DNA of 64,000 nucleotides from Sequoia sempervirens (lineage: Eukaryota > Streptophyta > Pinopsida > Cupressales > Cupressaceae). The notes under the pieces are model-generated. The model worked only from the letters and a program-made list of their open reading frames with translations, was not told the DNA's origin and did not search any database. This document shows positions 22,272 through 32,999 of this stretch, piece after piece. Position numbers and translations under genes: made by a program. The DNA lies in the NCBI GenBank assembly GCA_007258455.2, contig VDFB02358134.1, positions 214,567,565-214,631,564 on the forward strand. Direction: 5' to 3'. Positions within the stretch are counted from its first letter, which is position 1. Each line of letters starts with the position of its first letter.

Positions 22272-22687
22272 ATGGCACCAAAAAACCAATTGGCAAGAGA
22301 GTTGGAAGAGTTGAAGGAGATCTTGGAAAGGGAGAGAAGAGAAAGAAGGGAATAAGAAGCAGCAAGAGAGCAGGCCAGAGCAAGAGAAGAAAGGAAATGG
22401 AGAAGGGAGAGAGAGAGACCATGCAAGCAAGGATAAATAACCTTGAGAGTAGTAGGAGGATAGAAGACCAAGAAGACCAAGAAGACAATGATGAAGATGA
22501 AGCGCATGTGAGGGTAAATCAGGAACAACAAGCAGATGAGATAGAGGACCCTGAAGAAAGGAGGTTACTGAGATTGTTGAAGGTAGTACAAGGTCATGCA
22601 GGAAAGAGTCACATAGATTTTCCTATCTATCAAGGGAAGATGGATAGTGAAGAGGTGTTGGGATGGCTTGATGCCTTAGAAAACTAG
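22272..22687 (+). pseudogene. Gyp-B gag N-terminal part
   Basis: ATG at 22272 (MAPKNQLARELEELKEILE) opens an Arg/Glu-rich coiled-coil N-terminus. One frameshift near 22405 leads into QARINNLESSRRIEDQED, an acidic stretch, and the start of the gag core (PIYQGKMDSEEVLGWLDALE). This parallels the array gag (PMYDGTLDEDALLDWISTLD). The frame is lost at 22687, where foreign sequence begins, so roughly the first quarter of gag remains. Confidence 0.75.
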
Positions 22688-24913
22688 TTCAGTGAATTTA
22701 CTTTTATCTCCAGTCATATGCTTGGAGCAACCACTATCAATTACCCAAAAATCTTGTTCCTTTGCATGTAGTGTTGTTTGGGAAATCATAGACTTAGTGG
22801 AATTCTTCTATTTCTCCTTCCACATCTTCTTAGGTTTCTTTTCAACCTTCTCTTCCTTTTTCTCAAAAACCTCAACTTCCTTTCAAGTTTGGAAGATGTA
22901 TTTTTCTTCTTTTGAAACTGAGCATTTGGTCTTATAAATTTTTCTCTACAATTTCTAGCTACATGACCAAATTTTCTGCAATTATAACAGATTGTATTCA
23001 TGTCAATCAAGGGGGAAAATGGATTTTTTCTTACAAAATTTGTATTCTTCCATGGAATGACTACATTCTCTATCCCTATGACCAAAATTGTTACAAGTAT
23101 AGCAATAACCATTGAAGTATGATGAGTACCTGGTCATGGTGTTTCCTTCAGCTAAATGAGGAGATCTTCTTTGTCTAGGCCTCCTTGGATAGTGTACTCT
23201 TGTGAATCCATCATTGTCTATTATTTTTGTGTTCTGCTTCTTCTTTTGTCAATCAAGAATTTTCTGGTTGTCCTTTTTTCCTTCAACCAATTTCTTCTCT
23301 TTATCAAATTTCTTTTCATCTTTAGAGGTTTCCCCTTTGTTATATTTTTCACCATTAAGGACTGATTTTTCTTCTACTTTAAATCTTTCATAGAGTTTTA
23401 CAGAGGTATCAACAAATGAGCTCTTTCCTTTTTCCAATCCTAAGCTTGATTTCTCCTTATTAGCTAGCTTTTGTGTACTTAACAATTCAACCAGAATGTC
23501 TGAACCACTTTTTAGTTTTAGACCCTTATTGACATGCTCATTAGCTTTCTCCAACTCTTTTCTTAAGGCAACTATTTCTTCCTCAAGTGTCAAGAATCTA
23601 TCCACTTTAGATTCTAGTTTGGACTTCATTGCATATTTACCTCTTTTAGCTTCTTCAACCTAAAGTTTTAAATTTACCACCAACTAATTGGATTCCTCAA
23701 GTTCTTGAGTTAATTTTCTAGTCTCCTTTTGATCATTCTTTTCCAATTTCTTGTTTTCCCTCTTAAGATTGTGAAACTTATCTCTTAACTCATCAATATA
23801 TTTAAGAGCACTAATCAATTCTCCCTCAAGATCAACAACCGCTTCCTCTTCTTCTTCATGTGAGTCCTTAACTTGTGCTTCATTCTGATCCTTAGTGTCT
23901 TTTTCCATGAAGAGGAATTATTTTCCAACTTCTCTCATTGAAAGAGCTCGATCTTGATCATAATTTGAACTATCACTAGTATCAAATGCATCACTTTCTC
24001 CATGAATGTACATGCTCTTCTTTTTATTTCCAAAATTCTTCCTTTTAGGATGAAATGATTTTTTTTTTCTATCTCCTTCTTGCTTGGAGTTATCCTCTTT
24101 ATCTTATGGACACTTAGAAGAAAAATGGAATACCCTTTAACAATTAAAACACTTGAAGGGAAGATTACCTTTATATTTTTTCTTTATCGTGTGAAGTTTG
24201 TTTCTTCTTCATCAATTTCTTCATGATCTGATGCAATGACAACAACCTTTTCTTTCTTATTAGCTTCATCCTTTTATTTCTTAGCAACCTTAAATTTAGC
24301 TTCTCTCCTAGAAGGATTGACATCTAGAATTCTCATCTCATATGTTGTAAATATGCCAAGTAACTCATCAAGAGTGAGTTTATCAACTTCCCTTCCTTAT
24401 TCAATAGCGGAAATCTTGGAATTGTATTTAGTTGTCATTGACCTCAAAACTTTTAGTACAACATCTTTTACTTCTACGCCATATCCTCTAATATCATTCA
24501 CTATATCAACTCTCAGAAGATAGTCTACAATCTTCTCCTTTCCAGTCACCTTTAAGCCTTCAAATTTTTCTCTTAGCACTTGTAAATTTTCCAACTTCAC
24601 CTTGGTGTCTCCTTCATAGATCTTGTTCAACTTTTCCTAGACATCATAAGTAGTTTCATAATGCATAACCTTGCTATGCACAAAATTAGACAAGTTTTTT
24701 CAAAATGGAAAACCAATCTTTCTCATTATTCTCATAATCCTTCTTTCCTACAACAAGAGTAGGAGGAGTAGCAGGGATAGTATATTTGTTCTTGACGTGC
24801 ATCCAAACATCATGTCTAAGGGAACCTAAGTATCCTTGCATCAATGAGCTCCACTTAGTATAATTTGTTAAATCAAACCCAGGTGGCTTGCATGAACCTT
24901 CCTGTCTTGCCAT
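22688..24913 (-). pseudogene. Cop-2 gag and start of protease
   Basis: The minus-strand frame starts at ATG 24913 (MARQEGSCKPPGFDLTNYTKW), the usual opening of copia gag. Then come the gag core (LENLQVLREKFEGLK, 24600), a Lys/Glu-rich coiled-coil region (23908-23250) and zinc knuckles: a damaged one near 24140 (CFNC, stop, then FSSKC), YCYTCNNFGHRDREC (23100) and CYNCRKFGHVARNC (22985). The last recognisable part is the aspartic protease active-site region, WVIDSGCSKHMTGDKSKF, at 22755-22695, with DSG intact. It is cut at 22688 by Gyp-B. Several frameshifts and stops are present. The 650-bp coiled-coil insertion between gag core and last knuckles is longer than in compact copia gags. Confidence 0.85.
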
Positions 24914-24964
24914 TGTGTTTACTTATCCAAGATTTACCTGAGTTAATTAAGCTTCTCCTAGGGA

Positions 24965-24983
24965 ACCTGGGGTTCTGATACCA
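24965..24983 (-). promoter_or_regulatory. Cop-2 primer-binding site
   Basis: Minus strand reads TGGTATCAGAACCCCAGG, a slightly diverged initiator tRNA-Met complement, two bases inside the LTR end TGTGCCAATA. Confidence 0.8.
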
Positions 24984-24985
24984 AT

Positions 24986-25208
24986 TATTGGCACACAATG
25001 ATCTACTGAGAGGGGGATGGATTAGTAGATATTAAAAATTTTATTCTTGAAAACCCTTTTGTAGATTCAAACTTAAAAATCACATGTGTAGATTAAAACA
25101 TAAACCAATATAGAAATCACATGCACTTGAAACAAAAACACATAACACTAAATGTACGTGGAAAACCTTGAATAGGAAAAACCATGGTGAGAAATGCTAC
25201 TAGGATCT
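24986..25208 (-). repeat. Cop-2 5' LTR, inner part
   Basis: Minus strand carries the conserved inner LTR end with CCATGGTTTTTCC and a GAGAGGGGGATGG-type stretch, as in Cop-1 and Cop-3. It is broken at 25208 by the array; the LTR resumes at 34508. Confidence 0.75.
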
Positions 25209-26689
25209 TGGTGCAAGAGCACCAATACACTTTCATTCAAATTTTATCAAGTTTGTTAGGTGTAAGGATTTTATAGTATTTTAGGTCATTTTGTGTGTCA
25301 ATAAGGTCTATAAAGGACCATTAGTATTTAATTAGGTGTCCATTTGGTTAAATGATGCAATGTTGTCAAATGGTGCATAAAAATGCAAAATATGTAAATA
25401 TGGGTTTTTGGGTGTCAAGTCTTAGGTTTTGATAAATATAGTATTTATGGAATATTTATGGTGGTATGGAGTCATTTTAGTGGTCCTTAAAAGGTTTTGG
25501 GTTCAAAAGTACAAAATTGATAAAGTTGACAAAACTGTCAAAATATTGTAATGCAAAAATGCAACTTTTAGGGAACCCAAGGGTTAAGTGGGAATATAGA
25601 ATTTAGTTGGTCAATTTGGAGGGATTTTATTGAGTGGGAAATTTTTAAATACGCGTTATTCATCGTTGTACATGGTTGTTGAAACACTTTGAAGGATAAT
25701 CAATCAAAAAACCCCCTGTTTTGTTTTAAATTGTGTTTTACATTCAAATTTGAATATGTAGGCTCTTGTATGTGCCCATACAACATCAACCTATTCAAAA
25801 AAAATTGGAATTGGTTGTATATCAATCTTATATTTGAATTGGATCCATTTTGAGTGCATTACAATGAATATAAGTTGATATATTGACAAATTCTTGTTGA
25901 CAGGCCTGTAGGAGCAGGTTTAGGTTTTGAAGCTTTAAATATGAGTTAACGCCCATTCCACCTACCATTTTTACTGTTGATAAGTGGAATGAGAATATGA
26001 TGTTAGAAATAGGATGGTAGGGTGTTATATTTTCTCTATATGAAGAATTTGGGGTGAGAAGGTATGATTGTCTTGAGAAATATAGTGAATTTGTGTATGA
26101 AAATGAAGGGTTTGAGAGATATTTTGATGAAATAAGGTGTGTGGAGGCTGAGAGAAAGTCTTGTGAGCATAGGAAGACTTTTTAAGAGTTTTGGATGAAA
26201 ACTTAAAAATGTTGTATGAGTTTGGTAACCATAAGATTGAATAAACCCTACCCTTTAATGGTGGAAAATGAAGGTTTTCTGTATCAGCGATTAGATGAGG
26301 GTTTGGAGTCCTAGAAGTTGTTGAAAGAGGCATTTTTTTACCTATCTTAAAGGTTTGAGTGGTTTCTCAAGATTGCTGGATAATTTCAAGAGTACTTCCT
26401 TTGAAAAATAGACCTAATTAGTCTACGAGGTTAGTGTTGTCTCAAGGATTTGAGAGAATTGTTCTAAAGGAATCTATGGTGGTTTTGATATATGTTTTTG
26501 TTGGCCTTGATGGGTGTCTAAATGTGTGAAGGGCTTTAGTGTTGGAAGACTCTCTGAGAAGAAAATTTGAACAAACTAGGTCTGCATGTTAGTTTGGAAA
26601 AGGACTTTGTAAGGGTTTGCGAGATAAATTGTTGTTTGATCTAACTTGAATTGTGTTGTTTTAGATGAAAGCCAGCTATCCCTGCATAA
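25209..26689 (+). repeat. Array LTR 1
   Basis: TGGTGCAAGAGCACC to CCTGCATAA, 1481 bp. Preceded by GATCT. Starts and ends align with LTRs 2 and 3. Confidence 0.92.
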
Positions 26690-26691
26690 GT

Positions 26692-26705
26692 TGGTATTAG
26701 AGCAT
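26692..26705 (+). promoter_or_regulatory. Primer-binding site of array unit 1
   Basis: TGGTATTAGAGCAT, initiator tRNA-Met type, with one C-to-T change relative to unit 2 (30590-30603, TGGTATCAGAGCAT). Confidence 0.85.
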
Positions 26706-26782
26706 AGGGAATAGGTCTTTTGAAGATTGAAGTTGTTGATTGAAGAGAAGAAAGTAGGAAGTTGAACATTCAAAGTATCAAG

Positions 26783-28344
26783 ATGCCTCCAAAAAGAGAT
26801 AATATGGTAAGGAAGATGCAAGAGATGGAAGAGAATATTGACAGGGAGATGAGGAAGTTGCAAGAATTCCAAAAGAGATTTGTAGCAAGGTTGGAAAATG
26901 TGGAAACAAGACAAAAGAGAGGAATGATTGTGGGAGATGAAAGTGAGACTGAAGATGAAGAAGAGGAAGAATATGAAGATGTTGATGAATAATTGGATCC
27001 TAAAGACCAAAGAATGGCCAAGCTATTGAAGGCAGTGAAAGGTAATAAACATAAGGTAAAATTTTAATTACCAATGTATGATGGTACTTTAGATGAAGAA
27101 TCATTATTACATTGGATTTCTGCTTTAGACAACTTCTTTGAATTTGAGGATATATTTAATGAGGAAAAAGTAAAATAGCCAAGAAAAAATTGAAGGGGCA
27201 TGCATTAGTTTGGTGGGATTATGAACTGGAAGAGATTATAAGAAGAGGTAAGTAAAAAAAAATTTCATGGGATAGGATGGTAGCTAAGTTAAAGGGTAAT
27301 TTTTTTCCAAATGACTATGCTATCCAAATGTCAAAGAAACTTCAAAATTTAAAGCAAAGAGAGATGGATGTGAAAACCTACACTAATAAATTTTATAAAC
27401 TGAGCATAAGGGAAGGACATATGGTAGATGATGTTGAGAAAGTGGCCAAGTACCTTAGTGGATTGAGATTTAACATCCAACATGAAATAAAATGGAATAA
27501 TCCAAAAACCATTGAAGAAAGCTATCAAATGGAAATAAGAGCAGAAGAAAAGGTGGAAAGCAAACAAGAAAAGTCAACAAGAGAAAGGGGCAGAGGAACA
27601 TTTTATTATTCAAGACAAACCAATGAGAGCCAAGGGGATGCACACAAAGGACAAGAACTAGTTGCAGGTTTCAGAGGTGGATTTAGGGGATCAAGAGGAA
27701 GATTTGGTTTTAGGAATCCAAAAAAAATTGCATGAAAGTGTTATAAGTGTGGTGAGTATGGTCATCCTTTTTACAAATGTCCTAAAAATATTAGTTCAAC
27801 ATCTAGTGGTGGAGAAATGAAGAATGAAAGGAGAGTACAAATTGACCAAGAAGATGAGTGTGAAATTTCAAATTCAAATACTCTACGTGTTGCACCTAAA
27901 GTTGGTGAAAGTTTGATGGTGAGAAGAACTTTGTTTCAAGCATCCAAGGAGAAAAAGATGGCTCAAAGAAGGAAATTGTTCAAGACAAATTATAAGTGTA
28001 AAGGTAAGGTGTGTAAAATTGTGATATATTTAGGATCTAAAAATAATATAGTATCTTGTGAAATGGTTGATAAGTTACAGTTAGGAAGGATCCCTCTTGA
28101 AAATCCATATCATGCTTCATGGGTGAGTGATGATCAATATATTCTTGTTAAAGAGCAAGCACTAGTCGAATTTCAAATTGGTGGATATCAGGATAAAGTG
28201 ATTTGTGATATCTTACCAATGAGTTGTTTCCATTTACTCCTTGGAAGACCATGGGAATTTGATAGGCACTCAATCTATGATGGGAGAGCTAACACATATC
28301 ATATTTTGAAGGATGACATTACTTTTATACTAACCCCATTGTAG
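26783..28344 (+). pseudogene. Array gag-protease, copy 1
   Basis: ATG 26783 opens a coiled-coil N-terminus (MPPKRDNMVRKMQEMEENID), an acidic run, then the gypsy gag core (LPMYDGTLDE, GHALVWWDYE, RFNIQHEI). A CCHC knuckle, CYKCGEYGHPFYKC, is at 27739-27780. A retropepsin-like protease follows with NNIVSCEMVDKLQL, LLLGRPWEFDRHS and ILKDDITFILTPL. The active-site triad is lost: YLG (Tyr codon at 28027-28029) stands where DSG is expected. There are stops at 26990 and 27066, a frameshift near 27176, and a TAA in GGTAAGTAA near 27255. The product would have packaged RNA and processed itself. No RT follows. Confidence 0.88.
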
Positions 28345-29085
28345 GAGGGTGGGAAAGAGAAAAAAAAGGAATCTAATCTTATTAATTTTTGTATAAAGAG
28401 GTTGAGGAGATTGAAAGAGATAAGAAAGAAGGAAGAAAGAAATTTTCAGCCACTTCTAGCTTAGGAAATGAGAAGACAATAAATTTGCAAACTACCACAG
28501 TCATAAGAAGCAATGAAGAAGGTAAAAAAATTGTGATTAAGATCGAGTTTGAGAAAAGCAAGGGTGAAAAGATAGAAAGTGAGATGAAAAGGCAAGAAGG
28601 AATAGAGGTTGGGAAAATATTTTTTCCTATAGCTACTAAGAAATTTGTAGGGTAGCCAAGTACTGATAGTACAATGGAGAAAAAGTCTGTCAAGATAGAG
28701 TTTAGTGAGAAAGGAAATCTGAACACCAAGTTGCATGGAAAAGAGAAGGAGATTCAAGGACAAGAGAATAGTTTCAAATGTGAAGAAAGAGATAGGAAAG
28801 AGGCAGATGAATTCATTATTGGGACAAGAGTATTTGCAGGTGTTAAAGCAAGAAGAAGGTTAGTTAGAAGAGAAGGGATAGTCAAGAGGTGTTTATTAGG
28901 GTAGTGAATGCAAAAGAAGGAAAGGATAGGTGATAAATAGTATGGTTTCAGTGATAGTGTCAAAAGACAATAGTATATGATTCAGAGGAAAATAAAAAGG
29001 GAAATTGAAGAGAAAGGAAGTGTAGAAGACCAGTTGGAGCAATTTGCAATCCAATTCCAAGAGACTTGGAAAGGTTCTAGTTGCA
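28345..29085 (+). pseudogene. Lys/Glu-rich tail of array copy 1
   Basis: Continues the gag-protease product in shifted frames: KFSATSSLGNEKTINLQTT, then KIEFEKSKGEKIESEMKR, then KSVKIEFSEKGNLNTKL. In copy 2 the equivalent tail is in frame with protease. It is highly charged with no recognised domain, and ends about 160 bp before the next LTR. Confidence 0.65.
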
Positions 29086-30587
29086 TGGTGCAGGAGGACC
29101 AATCCACTTTCATTCAAATTTGATCAATTTTGTTAGGTGTAAGTTTTTTATAGGATTTTAGGTCATTTGGTGTGTCAATAAGGTCTATAAAGGACCATTA
29201 GTATGTAATTAGGAGTCCATTTGCTTAAATGATGCAATGTTGTCAAATGGTGCATAAAAATGCAAAATATGTAAATATGGGTTTTGGCATTTCAAGTCTT
29301 AGGTTTTGATAAATAAAGTATTTATGGACTATTTAGGGTGGTATGGATTCATTTTAGTGGTACTTAGAAGGTTTGGGGTTCAAAAGTGCAAAATTGATAA
29401 AGTTGACAAAACTGTCAAAATGTTCTAATGCAAAAATGCAACTTTCAAGGAACCCAACGGTCAAGTGGGAATATAGAAGTTAGTTGGTCAGTTTGGAGGG
29501 ATGTTGTTGAGTGGGTAATTTTTAAATACATTTCATTCATCATTGTCCATGGTTGTTGAAACATTTTCAAGGAGAATCAATCAAAGAACCCCCTATTTTG
29601 CTTTAAATTCTATGTTTTGTAGTCAAATTTGAATTTGCAGGCTCTTGTACGTGCATGTAAAACTTCAACTTGTTCAAAAAAATTTGGAATTGGTTGGAGA
29701 TCTGTCTTATATTTGAATTTGATCTATTTTTAGCGTAGTACATTGAATATAAGTTGATATATTGACAAATTCTTGCTGATAGGCCTATAGGAGCATATTT
29801 AGGTTTTAAAGCTTTAAATATGAGTTAAAGGCCATTCCACCTACTGTGTTTACTAATTCTAAGTGGAATGGGCATAGGATGTTAGAAATAGGATGGTAGG
29901 ATGTTATATTTTTTCTGTATGAAGAGTTTGGGGTGAGAAGGTACGACTGTTCTGAGAAATATAGTGAATTTGGTTATGAAAATGAAGGGTTTGAGAGAGA
30001 GTTTGATGAAATGAGGTGAGTAGAGGTTGAGAGTTGGTCTTGTGAGCATAGGAAGAAATTTTTAATTCTGTTAGAGGTAATTTCAAGGTTGTATGAGTTT
30101 GGGAACCATAATATTGAAAAAACCCTACCCTTTAATGGTGGAAAATGAGGGTTTTCTGTAGCAGCAGTTAGATGAGGGTTTAGAGTCCTAAAATTTGTTG
30201 AAGGAGGATTTTTGTTACTTGTCTTAAAGGTCTGGATGGTTGTTCAAAATTGGTGGAGAATTTAAAGAGTACTTCCTTTGAAAAATAAACTTAATTGGTC
30301 TACTAGTTCAACGTTGTCTCAAGGATTTGAAAGAATTGTTCAAAAGGAATCTATGGTGGTTTTGATATATGTTTTAGTTGGCCTTGATTGGTTTATGAAT
30401 GTGTCAAGGGCTTGAGTGTTGGAAGATTATCTGAGAAGAAAAGTTGAACAAACTGGGTCTACAGACCTACTAGCCAAAGGGCAGTGTTAGTTTGGAAAAG
30501 GGCTTTGTAAGGGTTTATGAGATAAATTGTTGTTTGATCTAACTTGAATTGTGTTGTTTTAGATGAAAGCCACCTATTCTTGCATTA
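29086..30587 (+). repeat. Array LTR 2 (shared middle LTR)
   Basis: 1502 bp. Preceded by internal sequence (TTCTAGTTGCA) and followed by a primer-binding site, so it serves as 3' LTR for unit 1 and 5' LTR for unit 2. Confidence 0.92.
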
Positions 30588-30589
30588 GT

Positions 30590-30603
30590 TGGTATCAGAG
30601 CAT
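30590..30603 (+). promoter_or_regulatory. Primer-binding site of array unit 2
   Basis: TGGTATCAGAGCAT, matching the initiator tRNA-Met 3' end, two bases after the LTR. Confidence 0.88.
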
Positions 30604-30681
30604 AGGAAATAGGTCATTTGAAGATTGAAGATTGTTGATTGAAGAGAATAAAGTAGGAAGTTGAACATTCAAAGTATCAAG

Positions 30682-32847
30682 ATGCGTCCAAAAAGACATA
30701 ATGTGGTAAGGAAGATGCAAGAGATGGAAGAGAATATTGAGAGGGAGATGAGGAAGTTGCAAGAATTCCAAAAGATATTTGCAGCAAGGTTGGAAAATGT
30801 GGAAACAAGACAAAAGAGAGGAATGATTGTTGGAGATGAAAGTGAGATTGAAGATGAAGAAGAGGAAGAATATGAAGATGTTGATGAAGAGTTGGATCCT
30901 GAAGACCAAATAATGGCCAAGCTATTGAAGGAAGTGAAAGGTATTAAACATAAGGTAAAAGTTGAATTACCAATGTATGATGGTACTTTAGATGAAGACG
31001 CATTATTAGATTGGATTTCTACTTTAGACAACTTCTTTGAATTTGAGGATATACCTGATGAGGAAAAAGTAAAGATAGCCAAGACTAAATTGAAGGGGCA
31101 TGCATTAGTTTGGTGGGACTATGAAAAAGAAGAGATGATAAGAAGAGGTAAGTAAAAAATTTCTTCATGGGATAGGATGTTAGCTAAGTTAAAGGGTAAT
31201 TTTTTTCCAAATTACTATGCTATCCAAATGTCAAAGAAACTTCAAAATTGAAAGCAAAGAGAGATGGATGTGGAAAACTACACTAATGAATTTTATAAAC
31301 TGAGCATAATGGTAGGACATATGGGAGATGATGTTGAGAAAGTGGCCAAGTACCTTGGTGGATTGAGATTTAACATCCAACATGAAATAAGTTTTCATAA
31401 TCCAAAAACCATTGAAAAATTCTATCAGATGGAAATAAGAGCAAAAGAAAAGGTGAAAAGGAGACAAGAAAAGTAAACAAGAGGAAGGAGCAGCACTTGA
31501 AGGGACATAGGCACATTTTATTCTTCAAGACAAACCAATTAGAGCCAAGGGGATTCACACAAAGGTCAAGAACTAGTTGTAGTTTTCAGAGGTGGATTCA
31601 GGGGATCAAGAGGAAGATTTGGTGGTAGGAATCTAAACATTTTTGTAGGAAAGTGTTATAAGTGTGGTGAGTATGGTCATCCTTTTTACAAATGTCTGAA
31701 AAATATTGGTTCAACATCTAGTGGAGGAGAAACGAAGAATGAAAGGAGAGCTCAAATTTTCCAAGAAGATGAGTGTGAAAGTTCAAATTGAAATACTCCG
31801 TGTGCTACACTTGAAGTTGGTGAAACTTTGATGATGAGAAAAACTTTGTTTCAAGCATCCAAGGAGAAGGAGATGGCTCAAAGAAGGAAATTGTTCAAGA
31901 CAACTTGTAAGTGTAAAGGTAAGGTGTGTAAAATTGTGATAAATTCAGGATCTACAGATAATATAGTATCTTGTGAAATGGTTGATAAGTTACAGTTAGG
32001 AAGGATCCCTCTTGAAAATCCATATCATGCTTCATGGGTGAATGATGATCAATCTATTCTTGTTAAAGAGAAAGCACTAGTTGAATTTCAAATTGGTGGA
32101 TATAGGGATAAAGTGCTTTGTGATATCTTACCAACTAGTTGTTGAAATTTAGTCCTTGGAAGACCATGGGAATTTGATAGGCACTCAATCTATGATGGGA
32201 GAGCTAACACATATCAAATTTTGAAGGATGACATTACTTTTATACTAACCCCATTGCAGAAGGGTGGAAAAGAGTAAAAAACAGAATCTAAGGTTATTAA
32301 TTTTGGTAAGAAATAGGTTGAGGAGTTTGCAAGAGATAAGAAAGAAGGAAGAAATACATTTGCAGCCACTTCTAGGTTAGGAAATGAGAAGACAGTAAAT
32401 TTGCAGGCTACCATAGTCATAAGAAGCAATGAAGAAGGTGAGAAAAATATGATTAAGATTGAGTTTGAGAAAAGAAAGGGTGAAAAGATAGAAAGTGAGT
32501 TGAAAAGGAAAGAAGGAATAGAGGTTGGGATAGTATTTTTTCCTATAGCTACTAAGAAAGTTGTAGGGCAGCCAAGTACTAATAGTACAGTGGAGAAATT
32601 TTTTGTCAAGATAGATTTTAGTGAGAAAAGAAATCTGAACACTAAGTTGCATGGAAAAGAGAAGGAGATTCAAGGACAAGAGAATAGTTTCAAATGTGAA
32701 TACAGAGATAGGAAAGAGGTAGATGAATTCAAGGTTGGGAAAAGAGTATTTGTAGGTGTTAAAGCAAGAAGAAGGTCAGTGAAGAGAAGGGACAGTCAAG
32801 AGTTGTTTATCAGGGCAGTGAATGTAAAAGAAGGGAAGGATAGGTGA
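30682..32847 (+). pseudogene. Array gag-protease-tail, copy 2 (single ancestral frame)
   Basis: All recognisable parts lie in one frame from ATG 30682 to the stop at 32845-32847, about 722 codons, broken only by point stops. Order: coiled coil, acidic run, gag core (VELPMYDGTLDEDALLDW, WWDYEKEE), knuckle CYKCGEYGHPFYKC at 31653-31694, protease with SGSTDNIVSCEMVDKLQL, VLGRPWEFDRHS, then about 180 residues of Lys/Glu-rich tail with no similarity to RT that I can see. The catalytic Asp is replaced by Asn (AAT, 31942-31944). The first stop, TAA in GGTAAGTAA near 31147-31155, is shared with copy 1. Single-frame continuity means this family is a designed gag-protease-tail element, not an internal deletion of this copy alone. 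Confidence 0.88.
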
Positions 32848-32999
32848 TAAGTAGTATGGTTTCAGTGATGGTGTCAAAATACAATAGTATATGCTTTAGA
32901 GGAAAAGAAAAAGAGCAATTGAAGATCAAGGAAGTGTAGAAGACCAGTTGGAGCAATTTGCAGTCCAATTCCAAGAGACTTGGAAAGGTTCTAGTTGCA

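Larger units (their letters stand above)
20591..22687 (+). mobile_element. Gyp-B: 5' LTR plus partial gag of a gypsy element
   Basis: Starts TGGTGCAGGAGCACC at 20591 inside copia RT sequence. An LTR-sized stretch ends near 22221, where it is followed by a primer-binding site and a gag start. The element stops abruptly at 22687/22688, where minus-strand copia protease begins. The terminal motif matches that of the array at 25209 but the LTR body differs, so it is a related family. GATAT precedes the start; no match is found at the right end, consistent with deletion. Confidence 0.8.

Noticed and set aside
22214..22531. Leu/Ser-rich minus-strand frames that resemble membrane proteins
   Set aside because: Shadows of the charged coiled-coil N-terminus of Gyp-B gag.
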